DNA of 64,000 nucleotides from Tessaracoccus oleiagri (GTDB lineage Bacteria > Actinomycetota > Actinomycetes > Propionibacteriales > Propionibacteriaceae): NCBI RefSeq assembly GCF_900103275.1, contig NZ_FNGP01000001.1, positions 868,001 to 932,000 on the forward strand. Reading direction: 5' to 3'. A model generated the notes under the pieces. That model made no database searches and was not told where the DNA came from. It was given only the letters and a program-made list of their open reading frames with translations. A program made the position numbers and the translations under genes. Below are positions 38,323-45,559 of the stretch, in pieces; positions within the stretch are counted from its first letter, which is position 1, and every line of letters starts with the position of its first letter.

Positions 38323-39200
38323 GCGGCACCCGGCCTGGCGGTGAGCAACTGCAGCGTGAAGGCGCCGGACTGGATGCCGGCGAGGTCGAGCACCGCGTGC
38401 TTGAAGCCCGCGGCGCGGACGGCGGCCAGGAGCCGCTCCCGACGCTCGTCGTCCGCGACCAGCGCGAACTCGGACGAGGGCACCTCGATCCGGGCGATGT
38501 CGCCGTGGTGGCGGACCCGGCAGTCGGAGAACCCGGCGGCCAGGACAGCGTCCTCGGCCGCGTCGACCTGCAAGAGCTTCTCGGCGGTGACGGGCTCGCC
38601 GTGCGGGACGCGGCTGGCGAGGCACGGTGCCGCGGGCTTGTCGGCGCTGCTCAGCCCGAGCGCGCGGGCGATGGCCCGCACGTCGGCCTTCGTGGCGCCG
38701 GCGGACGCCAGCGGGTGCAGGACGCGGTGCTCACGGGCGGCGCGGGCGCCGGGGCGGTCGGGGCGCGCGGCGTCGTCGAGGTTCTCGCCGTAGGCGATGG
38801 CGTCCAGCCGCAGGCGGCCGACGAGGTCGTCGTCGAGGCGGGTGAACAGCTCGTCCTTGCAGAAGTAGCAGCGGTCGACGGGGTTCGCCGCGTACTGCGG
38901 GTTGTCGAGCTCGCGGGTCTCCACCTCCACGAGCGGCAGGCCCAACTCGTCGGCCTGGCGGGTGGCGAGGCGCCGCTCGCGCTTCGCCAGCGACGGGGAG
39001 ACCGCCATCAACAGCGTGGTGCAGTCGGGCCCGACGGCCCGGGCGGTCAGGGCAGCGAGCACGGTGGAGTCGACGCCGCCGGAGTAGGCGACGCCGACGC
39101 GGGCGCGCGGCCCCGCGGCGTCGCGGATGTCTCGGGCGACGCCGTCGGCGATCCGCTGCAGGTCCGGCTGCAGTTGGATGAACAGGTCGGTGGTGGTCAT
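38319..39200 (-). CDS. larE: ATP-dependent sulfur transferase LarE
   Basis: The 293-residue PP-loop ATPase (SGGVDST, residues 40-46) activates the carboxylates of the LarB product and replaces oxygen with sulfur. Cys193 in APCLASRVPHG corresponds to the sulfur-donor cysteine of the family. Two further cysteines, Cys111 and Cys114 in RCYFCK, form a CxxC motif; together with Cys193 they could bind an iron-sulfur cluster, as reported for some non-sacrificial LarE proteins. This is inference. The ATG at 39200 lies 5 nt after a 23-codon upstream reading frame and heads the enzyme part of the operon. Confidence 0.93.
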   Translation of the reverse strand: MTTTDLFIQLQPDLQRIADGVARDIRDAAGPRARVGVAYSGGVDSTVLAALTARAVGPDCTTLLMAVSPSLAKRERRLATRQADELGLPLVEVETRELDNPQYAANPVDRCYFCKDELFTRLDDDLVGRLRLDAIAYGENLDDAARPDRPGARAAREHRVLHPLASAGATKADVRAIARALGLSSADKPAAPCLASRVPHGEPVTAEKLLQVDAAEDAVLAAGFSDCRVRHHGDIARIEVPSSEFALVADDERRERLLAAVRAAGFKHAVLDLAGIQSGAFTLQLLTARPGAA

Positions 39201-39205
39201 GGTGC

Positions 39206-39277
39206 TCAGGAGCCCTCCCCGTCGATGCCGTCCGGGCCAGGGACGGTCCTCAGGACCGACCGGCGGATTCTCAGCAT
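39206..39277 (-). CDS. Candidate 23-codon leader peptide upstream of larE
   Basis: A short frame MLRIRRSVLRTVPGPD... (23 residues) has a strong AAGGGAG ribosome-binding site five bases before its ATG and ends 5 nt before larE. larE has no equally well-placed site of its own, so larE translation may depend on coupling to this frame. The peptide is basic at the N-terminus and acidic at the C-terminus. Function is unknown. It could be a regulatory leader or a chance frame. Confidence 0.45.
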   Translation of the reverse strand: MLRIRRSVLRTVPGPDGIDGEGS

Positions 39278-39509
39278 GTTGGCTCCCTTGCGCGTGGGCT
39301 GCAGGTATCTACCTCGACAATTCGACCACGTTTCCATGGCGGTCAGGCGAGAATTGCCGTTTGTTGCAGCAATGGGGCGGGCGGCGGGGCGACCCCGCCG
39401 GAGCCTGGGTGCGCGGCCGCTTGCCGTGTGTTGCCAGTCCTGACACGGCCCCCCGGAGGGGGCCTGACAGTACAGTGGGCGCAACGGACCACGCGAGAGG
39501 GAGACGCAG
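39278..39509. promoter_or_regulatory. Divergent intergenic region with two near-identical TTGCC-N5-TTGC sites
   Basis: Between the lar operon leader and the first Gfo/Idh gene lie TTGCCGTTTGTTGC (39354-39367) and TTGCCGTGTGTTGC (39421-39434), identical at 13 of 14 positions and 67 bp apart. Similar sites occur before other genes of the cluster. They may be operators for the divergent promoters. A GC-rich hairpin (39443-39461) and no clear -10/-35 pair were seen. Confidence 0.4.
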
Positions 39510-40589
39510 TTGAGCAAGGACGGAATGAACTACGCACCGGACCCGATTCCGAACCCGGTCGTCGAGCCCGGCGACTTCCCCTTCGCGGTCACGGGGCTGC
39601 ACCACGGCCACATCTTCGGCATGGTCAACGGGCTGCTCGGCGCCGGCGCCACGCTGAAGTCGGTCTACGACGACGACCCGGAGATGGTGGCCGCATTCAA
39701 GACGATGTTCCCCGACGTGCACGTCGCCTCCAGCGAGGAGGAGCTCCTCGCCGACGAGGAGATCAAGCTCGTCGCGGCCGCTGACATCCCCAACCTCCGG
39801 GCCGACCTCGGCATCCGCGTGATGGAGGCCGGCAAGGACTACTTCACCGACAAGACGCCGATGACCACGCTCGACCAGCTGGCGCGCGCCCGCGAGGCCG
39901 TGGAGCGGACGGGCCAGAAGTTCAACGTCTACTACTCCGAGCGGCTGCACGTCGAGGCCTCCGTCATGGCCGGGCAGCTGGTCCGCGACGGTGCCATCGG
40001 GCGCGTCATCCAGGTGCTGAACCTCGGCCCGCACCGCCTCAACGCCGACTCCCGCCCTGACTGGTTCTTCGACAAGGAGCAGTACGGCGGCATCCTCGCC
40101 GACATCGGCAGCCACAACTGCGAGCAGATCCTGTACTTCACGGGTGCGAAGGACGCCGAGATCACCGACGCGGCGATCGCCAACTACAACCACCCGCAGT
40201 TCCCCGAGCTGGACGACTTCGGCAACGCCACCCTCGTGTGCGACAACGGTGCGACGGGCTACTTCCGCGTCGACTGGTTCACCCCCGACGGCCTGTCGGT
40301 CTGGGGCGACGGCCGCTCCTTCCTGCTCGGCACCGAGGGCTACATCGAGCTGCGCAAGTACGTTAATGTCACCACCGACGACGGCCCCGACAACGTCTTC
40401 ATGGTCAATGGGGACGGCGAGCACCGCTTCAACGCCAACGGCAAGGTGGGCTACCCCTTCTTCGGCGAGATGGTCCTCGACTGCCTCAACCGCACAGAGG
40501 AGGCCATGACGCAGGAGCACATCTTCAAGTCGGTGGAGCTCGCGCTGAAGGCGCAGGAGCGTGCGCGGGTCCTCACCGCACAGTCCTGA
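39510..40589 (+). CDS. Gfo/Idh/MocA-family oxidoreductase, divergent type
   Basis: The 359-residue protein begins at a TTG behind GAGAGGGAG. It has the two-domain architecture of the family, but the nucleotide loop reads TGLHHGHIFGM rather than GxGxxG, and the usual EKP reads DKTP. The catalytic region has GGILADIGSHNCEQ, with the His of the family's DxxxH-type site. These changes mark a separate subfamily with no function that I know of; other members I recall share the GLxHGHIxGM and DKTP features. Probably oxidises or reduces a sugar or sugar-acid hydroxyl with NAD(P). It precedes a second Gfo/Idh gene by 102 nt on the same strand. Confidence 0.82.
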   Translation: MSKDGMNYAPDPIPNPVVEPGDFPFAVTGLHHGHIFGMVNGLLGAGATLKSVYDDDPEMVAAFKTMFPDVHVASSEEELLADEEIKLVAAADIPNLRADLGIRVMEAGKDYFTDKTPMTTLDQLARAREAVERTGQKFNVYYSERLHVEASVMAGQLVRDGAIGRVIQVLNLGPHRLNADSRPDWFFDKEQYGGILADIGSHNCEQILYFTGAKDAEITDAAIANYNHPQFPELDDFGNATLVCDNGATGYFRVDWFTPDGLSVWGDGRSFLLGTEGYIELRKYVNVTTDDGPDNVFMVNGDGEHRFNANGKVGYPFFGEMVLDCLNRTEEAMTQEHIFKSVELALKAQERARVLTAQS

Positions 40590-40691
40590 GCCTCGTGGCC
40601 CGGCCTCCCCTGCAACTTTCGGCAAGGGGAGGCCGACAACTGCAATCCGGCATAGATTCGACGGAAACCCAGGAACAAGGAGGTCCGAAAC

Positions 40692-41861
40692 ATGACGGAG
40701 CAGGTACGGCTCGGCATCATCGGCTTCGGCGCACAGGGCGGCTTCTACGGCTCGCTCGTCGCCGACGGCAGGGTGCCCAACATCACCGTCGCCGCGGTGT
40801 GCGACATCGACGAGGCCAAGCGGGAAGCGGTCGCCAAGGTGCTGCCGGAGGCGAAGTTCTACGACAACCACGTCGCGATGCTCGAGAGCGGCGACGTGGA
40901 CGCGGTCGTGATCTGCGTTCCCCACTACCTCCACCCCGAGATGGCGATCGACGCCATGGAGCGCGACCTCCACGTCCTCGTGGACAAGCCGGCCGGCGTG
41001 TACACGGCGCAAGTCGAGAAGATGAACGAGTTCGCGAAGTCGAAGCCCGAGCTGACCTTCGCGATCATGTTCAACCAGCGCAACAACCCGCTCTACCAGT
41101 ACGTCCGCGAGCTCGTCGCCTCCGGTGAGCTGGGCGCCCTGCGCCGCAGCAACTGGATCATCACGACGTGGTGGCGGCCGCAGGGCTACTACGAGCAGAG
41201 CGAATGGCGCGCGACGTGGGGCGGCGAGGGCGGCGGGGTGCTCGTCAACCAGGCCCCGCACCAACTCGACCTGTGGCAGTGGATCTGTGGCGTGCCGAAG
41301 TCGGTCTACGCCAAGGCGTCCTTCGGGTTCCGCCGCAACATCGCGGTGGAGGACGAGGTGACCGCGCTCGTCGACTACGGGGAGGGCGCGACCGGCACCT
41401 TCGTCACCGCGACGCACGACCTCGTCGGCACCGACCGGTTCGAGATCCTCCTCGACGGCGGCAAGATCGTCGTCGACAACAGCAAGACGGTCACCGTCAC
41501 CAAGCTGGACAAGCCCGAGCGCGAGCTGTCGGACCAGATGACGATGGAGGACGTGAAGCAGCTCTTCATGGGCAAGCTCGACCCGAGCACCCTGTACACG
41601 CAGGAGACCAAGGAGTTCGAGTCACCGTGGGGTGAGCAGCACGCGGGCGTCCTCGTGAACTTCGCGGCCAACATCCTCGACGGGACCGAGCTCATCGCGC
41701 CCGGCGCCGACGGCATCAACGGCGTGCGCCTGGCCAACGCCATCCACCTGTCCAGCTGGACCGGCGAGGAGGTGCCGCTGGAGGGCACCTCCGAGCGCTA
41801 CCTCGAAGAGCTCAACAAGCGCATCCGCGAAGAGGGCAAGTTCCCCGAGCGCGAGGCCTGA
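40692..41861 (+). CDS. Gfo/Idh/MocA-family NAD(P)-dependent oxidoreductase
   Basis: The 389-residue protein starts at ATG 40692 after AAGGAGG. It has a standard Rossmann loop GIIGFGAQGGF, a DKPAG motif (Lys of the EKP position) and the catalytic segment NQAPHQLDLWQWICG. This form is common in clusters where sugars are oxidised at C3 before cleavage (for example levoglucosan and C-glycoside pathways), although related sequences act on inositols. The specific substrate is unknown. A TTGCC-N5-TTGC site on the minus strand (40612-40625) lies in its upstream region. It ends at a strong bidirectional terminator. Confidence 0.85.
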   Translation: MTEQVRLGIIGFGAQGGFYGSLVADGRVPNITVAAVCDIDEAKREAVAKVLPEAKFYDNHVAMLESGDVDAVVICVPHYLHPEMAIDAMERDLHVLVDKPAGVYTAQVEKMNEFAKSKPELTFAIMFNQRNNPLYQYVRELVASGELGALRRSNWIITTWWRPQGYYEQSEWRATWGGEGGGVLVNQAPHQLDLWQWICGVPKSVYAKASFGFRRNIAVEDEVTALVDYGEGATGTFVTATHDLVGTDRFEILLDGGKIVVDNSKTVTVTKLDKPERELSDQMTMEDVKQLFMGKLDPSTLYTQETKEFESPWGEQHAGVLVNFAANILDGTELIAPGADGINGVRLANAIHLSSWTGEEVPLEGTSERYLEELNKRIREEGKFPEREA

Positions 41862-41878
41862 CACCAGCCGAACGACGA

Positions 41879-41911
41879 GGGAGGGGGCGACCGTGACGGT
41901 CGCCCCCTCCC
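41879..41911. terminator. Bidirectional hairpin terminator
   Basis: Perfect 15-bp arms beginning GGGAGGGGGCGACC pair around a TGA loop between convergent genes. The A/T runs are weak, but the stem is very strong. Confidence 0.8.
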
Positions 41912-41930
41912 TTCGCGTTCCGGGCCGGGA

Positions 41931-42785
41931 CTAGAACTTGTCCTGGAAGCCCATCTTCACGAGGTTGTCGTGGGAGAGCTGCAGCGCCTCGAACGGGGCG
42001 CGGCCGTACGTCGCGTCCTGCTCGACGTACAGGTGCTTCGCGCCCACCTCCTCGGCCGCGGCGATCATCGCCGGGAAGTCGAGGTTGCCCTCGCCCACCT
42101 CGGCGAACTGCACGACGCCGAGGAAGTGCTGCATGAAGGCGCCGAAGTCCTTCTTGTCGTAGGCCTCGAACGCCTCGTCGCCCAGCAGCCCGATGCGGTA
42201 GTCCTTCAGGTGGACGAGGTCGACGACCCCGTCGTACTGCTTGAGGAAGCGGATGGGCTCGAGGCCGCCGCGGTGCACCCAGTGGAGGTCGATCTCGTAG
42301 CGCAGGTTGGGCGCCGTCTCGCGGATCAGGTCGAGGATGAACTGGCCGTCGATGCGCGCGAACTCGACGTGGTGGTTGTGGTAGCAGAGCGTGATGCCCT
42401 CGCCGGCGAGCCGCCTGGCCGCCTCGTCGGCGCGACGCGAGTAGTCGACGATGGTCTCGCGCGAACGCATGGCCTCGGGGGCCATCATGCCGATGCGGAC
42501 GAACGGCGCGCCGAGGCGCTTGGCGTCGGAGACGATCTTGTCCATCGTGCCGCTCAGGGAGTCCGCGCCCTCCGGCGCGTCGAGCGGTGCGGAGATCGCG
42601 GAGAACTCGAGCCCGAAGTCGCCCTTCGCGCGCTCCATCTCCGCGACGTTGTCGGGGGACATCGAGACCTGCGACAGCTCGAGGTTCCTGAAGCCGATCT
42701 CCGCGATCTGCTTGAGCGCTTCGTAGGTGCCGAGGCGGGTGAACTCCTCGCGCACCGTCATGACCTGCAGGCCGATTCTCGCCAT
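41931..42785 (-). CDS. Sugar phosphate isomerase/epimerase-like TIM-barrel protein
   Basis: The 284-residue protein belongs to the xylose isomerase-like/AP endonuclease 2 superfamily, with metal ligands in GITLCYHNHHVEF, LRYEIDLHWVHRGG and LVHLKDY, and the C-terminal YVEQDA. The N-terminus MARIGLQVMTVREEF is typical of IolE/IolH-like proteins paired with Gfo/Idh enzymes. Possible roles are a keto-sugar epimerase, an inosose dehydratase-like enzyme or a 3-keto-glycoside beta-eliminase. Its ATG overlaps the stop of the upstream Gfo/Idh gene by 1 nt, so the two work as a pair. Confidence 0.85.
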   Translation of the reverse strand: MARIGLQVMTVREEFTRLGTYEALKQIAEIGFRNLELSQVSMSPDNVAEMERAKGDFGLEFSAISAPLDAPEGADSLSGTMDKIVSDAKRLGAPFVRIGMMAPEAMRSRETIVDYSRRADEAARRLAGEGITLCYHNHHVEFARIDGQFILDLIRETAPNLRYEIDLHWVHRGGLEPIRFLKQYDGVVDLVHLKDYRIGLLGDEAFEAYDKKDFGAFMQHFLGVVQFAEVGEGNLDFPAMIAAAEEVGAKHLYVEQDATYGRAPFEALQLSHDNLVKMGFQDKF

Positions 42786-43813
42786 TACTGCTCCTTCGGT
42801 TGGGTTCTCTCGGGGTAACTCTGGTCGTAGACGTCGGCGATGATCTCCAGGCTCCTGCGCGCCTCGTCGGCGCTGATCCAGAAGCCCTCGTCGCTGCCGA
42901 GCTGGCTGTAGAAGTCACGGATGAGGTCCTCGTGCGAGGTGCCCCAGTAGTCGCGGCCGTCGCTGGACGCGGGTGCCGGGGTGATCCGCTCGGTCCGCCC
43001 GTCGGTGTGCGCGATGGTCAGGTCCTCGCCGATGCGGAACACGGCGGTGTCGGTGACGACCTCCACCAGGACGGAGTCGTTGATGGTGTGCGCGTTCGTC
43101 GCGTAGAAGATGCTCGTCGCGCCGCCGGCGTGCGTGAGGAGCATGTCCGCGGTGTCCTCCACCTCGATACTATCCGCCAGCGCGCGGGTGTGGGCGGCCC
43201 CGTCGACGCGCTCCACCGGGCCCACGAGCCACTGGAGGAGGTCGACGGTGTGGATGGCCTGGTTCATCAGGAGGCCGCCGCCGCTGTTCGCCCAGGTGCC
43301 GCGCCACGGCTTGCTCGCGTAGTACGCGGGGGTGCGGGTCCACATCACCGTGCCAGCCCCGCCGCGGATCGTGCCGAACTCCCCGGACGACAACCGCTCG
43401 CGCGCGATGCGCACCGGGGCGTTGTAGCGGTTCTGGAAGCAGACGCCGAGCTTCGCCGAGCTCGCCGCCTCTGCGGCGATGACCCGGTCCGCGGACGCGA
43501 GCGACTCCGCCAGCGGCTTCTCGGTGAGCACGTTCACGCCTGCCTCGAGGCAGGCGATGATGACCGGCGCGTGCTGGTCGTGCGGGGTGCAGACGTGGAC
43601 GACGTCGACCTGCTCGTTGGCGAGGAGCTCCTCGACCGAGGAGTACCCGGGCACGCCGTGCGCGGTTGCCGCGGCTTCACGGGCGACGGGGTCGACGTCG
43701 CACACCGCGACGAGCTCCGCCAGCTCGAGCTTGCGCAGGGCGGCCAGGTGGACCACCGAAATGTCTCCGCAGCCGACCACGGCCGCTCGATACGTCTGCA
43801 AGGCGTTCACCAC
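42785..43813 (-). CDS. Gfo/Idh/MocA-family oxidoreductase paired with TIM-barrel protein
   Basis: About 342 residues, starting at one of two adjacent GTG codons (43810 or 43813). The Rossmann loop is AVVGCGDISVVHL, the EKP motif is present (TEKPLAES), and the catalytic segment reads GGGLLMNQAIHTVDLLQWLVG. This is the third oxidoreductase of the family in 4.3 kb, and the three differ clearly from one another. First gene of a two-gene operon with the TIM-barrel gene, divergent from the GPH symporter across a region with a perfect 12-nt palindrome. Confidence 0.87.
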   Translation of the reverse strand: MVNALQTYRAAVVGCGDISVVHLAALRKLELAELVAVCDVDPVAREAAATAHGVPGYSSVEELLANEQVDVVHVCTPHDQHAPVIIACLEAGVNVLTEKPLAESLASADRVIAAEAASSAKLGVCFQNRYNAPVRIARERLSSGEFGTIRGGAGTVMWTRTPAYYASKPWRGTWANSGGGLLMNQAIHTVDLLQWLVGPVERVDGAAHTRALADSIEVEDTADMLLTHAGGATSIFYATNAHTINDSVLVEVVTDTAVFRIGEDLTIAHTDGRTERITPAPASSDGRDYWGTSHEDLIRDFYSQLGSDEGFWISADEARRSLEIIADVYDQSYPERTQPKEQ

Positions 43814-43867
43814 TCCAATCGACTGTACGTCTCAGGCTCGCACGCCGGGCGAGTGCGACGCAGGGGG

Positions 43868-43922
43868 TTGCCGGAAGTTGTCGCCCCGTACCCGGCCCGA
43901 TGCAAGACATGGCAACGTTGCC
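43868..43922. promoter_or_regulatory. Operator candidates between Gfo/Idh-3 and the GPH symporter
   Basis: GGCAACGTTGCC at 43911-43922 is a perfect palindrome with a central CG, the usual form of a LacI-family operator. TTGCCGGAAGTTGT at 43868-43881 fits the TTGCC-N5-TTG pattern seen elsewhere in the locus. Both lie in the 214-nt divergent promoter region. Confidence 0.45.
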
Positions 43923-44027
43923 GCATCGGGCGGCGGGATATGCAGAATATTGACAAGTCGCTGCCGGTGTGGCAGCCAACCGAAGTCCATACAGGGCGGC
44001 ACAGCAGCTGCCCGGAGCGGAGTCGCA

Positions 44028-45497
44028 ATGACCACCACACTCAGCGCATACAAGGGGAAGCTCAGCACTCGCCCCTTCGGCATGCGCGACAAGCTGGGCT
44101 ACATGTTCGGTGATTTCGGCAACGACTTCACCTTCATCCTCCAGTCCGCGTTCTTCATGCTGTTCTTCACCAACGTGGTGGGGATCAACCCGGCCCACGT
44201 CGGCCTCCTCCTGCTCGGCGCCCGCGTCCTCGACGGCTTCACCGACGTCGGCATGGGCATCATCGTCGACCGCCTCCCCGTGAAGGAGGGGCAGTACAAG
44301 TTCAAGCGCTGGATCAAGTACATCGCCATCCCGGTGGCCGTGGCCTCCGCGCTCATGTACATGTCCTTCGTCGCCGACTTCGACTCCTACGCGCTGAAGG
44401 TGACCTGGATGGTCGCCACCTACCTGCTGTGGGGCTCGATCTGCTACACGGCGATCAACATCCCCTACGGCTCCATGGCTTCCGTCGTCTCCGGCAACCC
44501 CGACGACCGCGCCCAGCTGTCCGTGTTCCGCTCCACCGGCGCCACGCTCGCCAACCTGGCGATCATGGCGATCCTGCCGCTGGTCGTGTACACGGTGAAC
44601 GCCGACGGCGTCTCGGTGCTGTCCGGCCCGCGCATGACGATGGCCGCCGTGGTCTGCTCCATCCTCGCCGTCGCCTGCTACGCGGTCTGCTTCGCCCTCG
44701 TCGAGGAGCGCGTCCCGTCGTCCGTCAAGGGCAAGGCCGAGGGCGGCCAGAGCATCGGCAAGATGCTCAGCACCGTGTTCACCAACAAGGCACTGCTCGG
44801 CCTCATCGCGGCGGCGCTCATCCTGCTGCTGACGTTCATGTTCCTGGGCGGCATCCTCGGCTACCTGTTCCTGAACTACTTCGGCGACGGCACCTGGCAG
44901 TCGCCGGCCTCGATCGCGGGCATCGCCCCGTCGCTGGTCCTGATCTTCATCTCGCCCTGGCTCGCCAAGCGCTTCGGCAAGGCCGAGGTCGGCATCGTCG
45001 CGATGTTCGTCGGCGGCGCCACCCTGCTCGTCGCGTACTTCCTGAAGATCGAGAACCCCGCCATCTGGATCGTCTTCTACGCCATCACGATGTTCGCCAT
45101 CCAGGTCTTCAACTTCCTGATCTGGGCGCTCATCACCGACGTCATCGACTACCAGGAGGTCCGCACCGGCTCCCGCGACGACGGCACCGTCTACGCCGTC
45201 TACTCCTGGGCCCGCAAGCTGGGGCAGGCCCTCGCCGGCGGCCTCATCGGCTTCGCGCTCGGCGCGGTCGGCTTCGACGCGGCGGTGGCCGCGGCGGGCG
45301 AGGCGCAGGCCGAGTCGGTTCAGCAGGGCATCTACATGCTGGCCAACCTGCTCCCGGGCATCGGCGCGATCCTCGTCGCCCTGGCCCTGCTCTTCCTCTA
45401 CCCGCTGAAGAAGAACAAGGTCGCCGAGAACGTGCGCATCCTCGAGGAGCGTCGCGTGGCGGCGGGCGTCGCCCCCCACTCGGACGACATGAAGTAA
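44028..45497 (+). CDS. GPH-family (glycoside-pentoside-hexuronide:cation) symporter
   Basis: The 489-residue membrane protein has about 12 transmembrane segments. The family motif near FGDFGNDF at the first helix and DGFTDVGMGIIVDR in loop 2-3 identify the GPH (melibiose/glucuronide) group of the major facilitator superfamily, and loop 10-11 has DVIDYQEVRTG. It would import a glycoside or hexuronide with a cation. The substrate is probably the glycoside handled by the surrounding genes. The ATG at 44028 follows GGAGCGGAG. Confidence 0.9.
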   Translation: MTTTLSAYKGKLSTRPFGMRDKLGYMFGDFGNDFTFILQSAFFMLFFTNVVGINPAHVGLLLLGARVLDGFTDVGMGIIVDRLPVKEGQYKFKRWIKYIAIPVAVASALMYMSFVADFDSYALKVTWMVATYLLWGSICYTAINIPYGSMASVVSGNPDDRAQLSVFRSTGATLANLAIMAILPLVVYTVNADGVSVLSGPRMTMAAVVCSILAVACYAVCFALVEERVPSSVKGKAEGGQSIGKMLSTVFTNKALLGLIAAALILLLTFMFLGGILGYLFLNYFGDGTWQSPASIAGIAPSLVLIFISPWLAKRFGKAEVGIVAMFVGGATLLVAYFLKIENPAIWIVFYAITMFAIQVFNFLIWALITDVIDYQEVRTGSRDDGTVYAVYSWARKLGQALAGGLIGFALGAVGFDAAVAAAGEAQAESVQQGIYMLANLLPGIGAILVALALLFLYPLKKNKVAENVRILEERRVAAGVAPHSDDMK

Positions 45498-45511
45498 CCA
45501 CCCCGAACGGC

Positions 45512-45541
45512 GAGGGCCTCCACCGATCGGTGGGGGCCCTC
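45512..45541. terminator. Bidirectional hairpin terminator
   Basis: GAGGGCC and GGCCCTC pair with an inner stem (CCACCGATCGGTGG) between the convergent symporter and LarA-like genes. Confidence 0.75.
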
Positions 45542-45559
45542 CTTCGTCGTATGGGGGAT

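Noticed and set aside
39354-39434. TTGCC-N5-TTGC sites as sigma-54 promoters
   Set aside because: The pattern is only superficially like the -24/-12 form, lacks the GG-GC spacing detail, and sigma-54 is not expected in actinobacteria.
41931-43813. A C-glycoside deglycosidase system (DgpA/B/C or CarA/B/C type)
   Set aside because: The small beta-subunit gene expected for such complexes is missing near the TIM-barrel gene.
43950-43955. TTGACA as a symporter promoter -35 box
   Set aside because: The bases at -10 distance (CAGCCA) match the consensus poorly.
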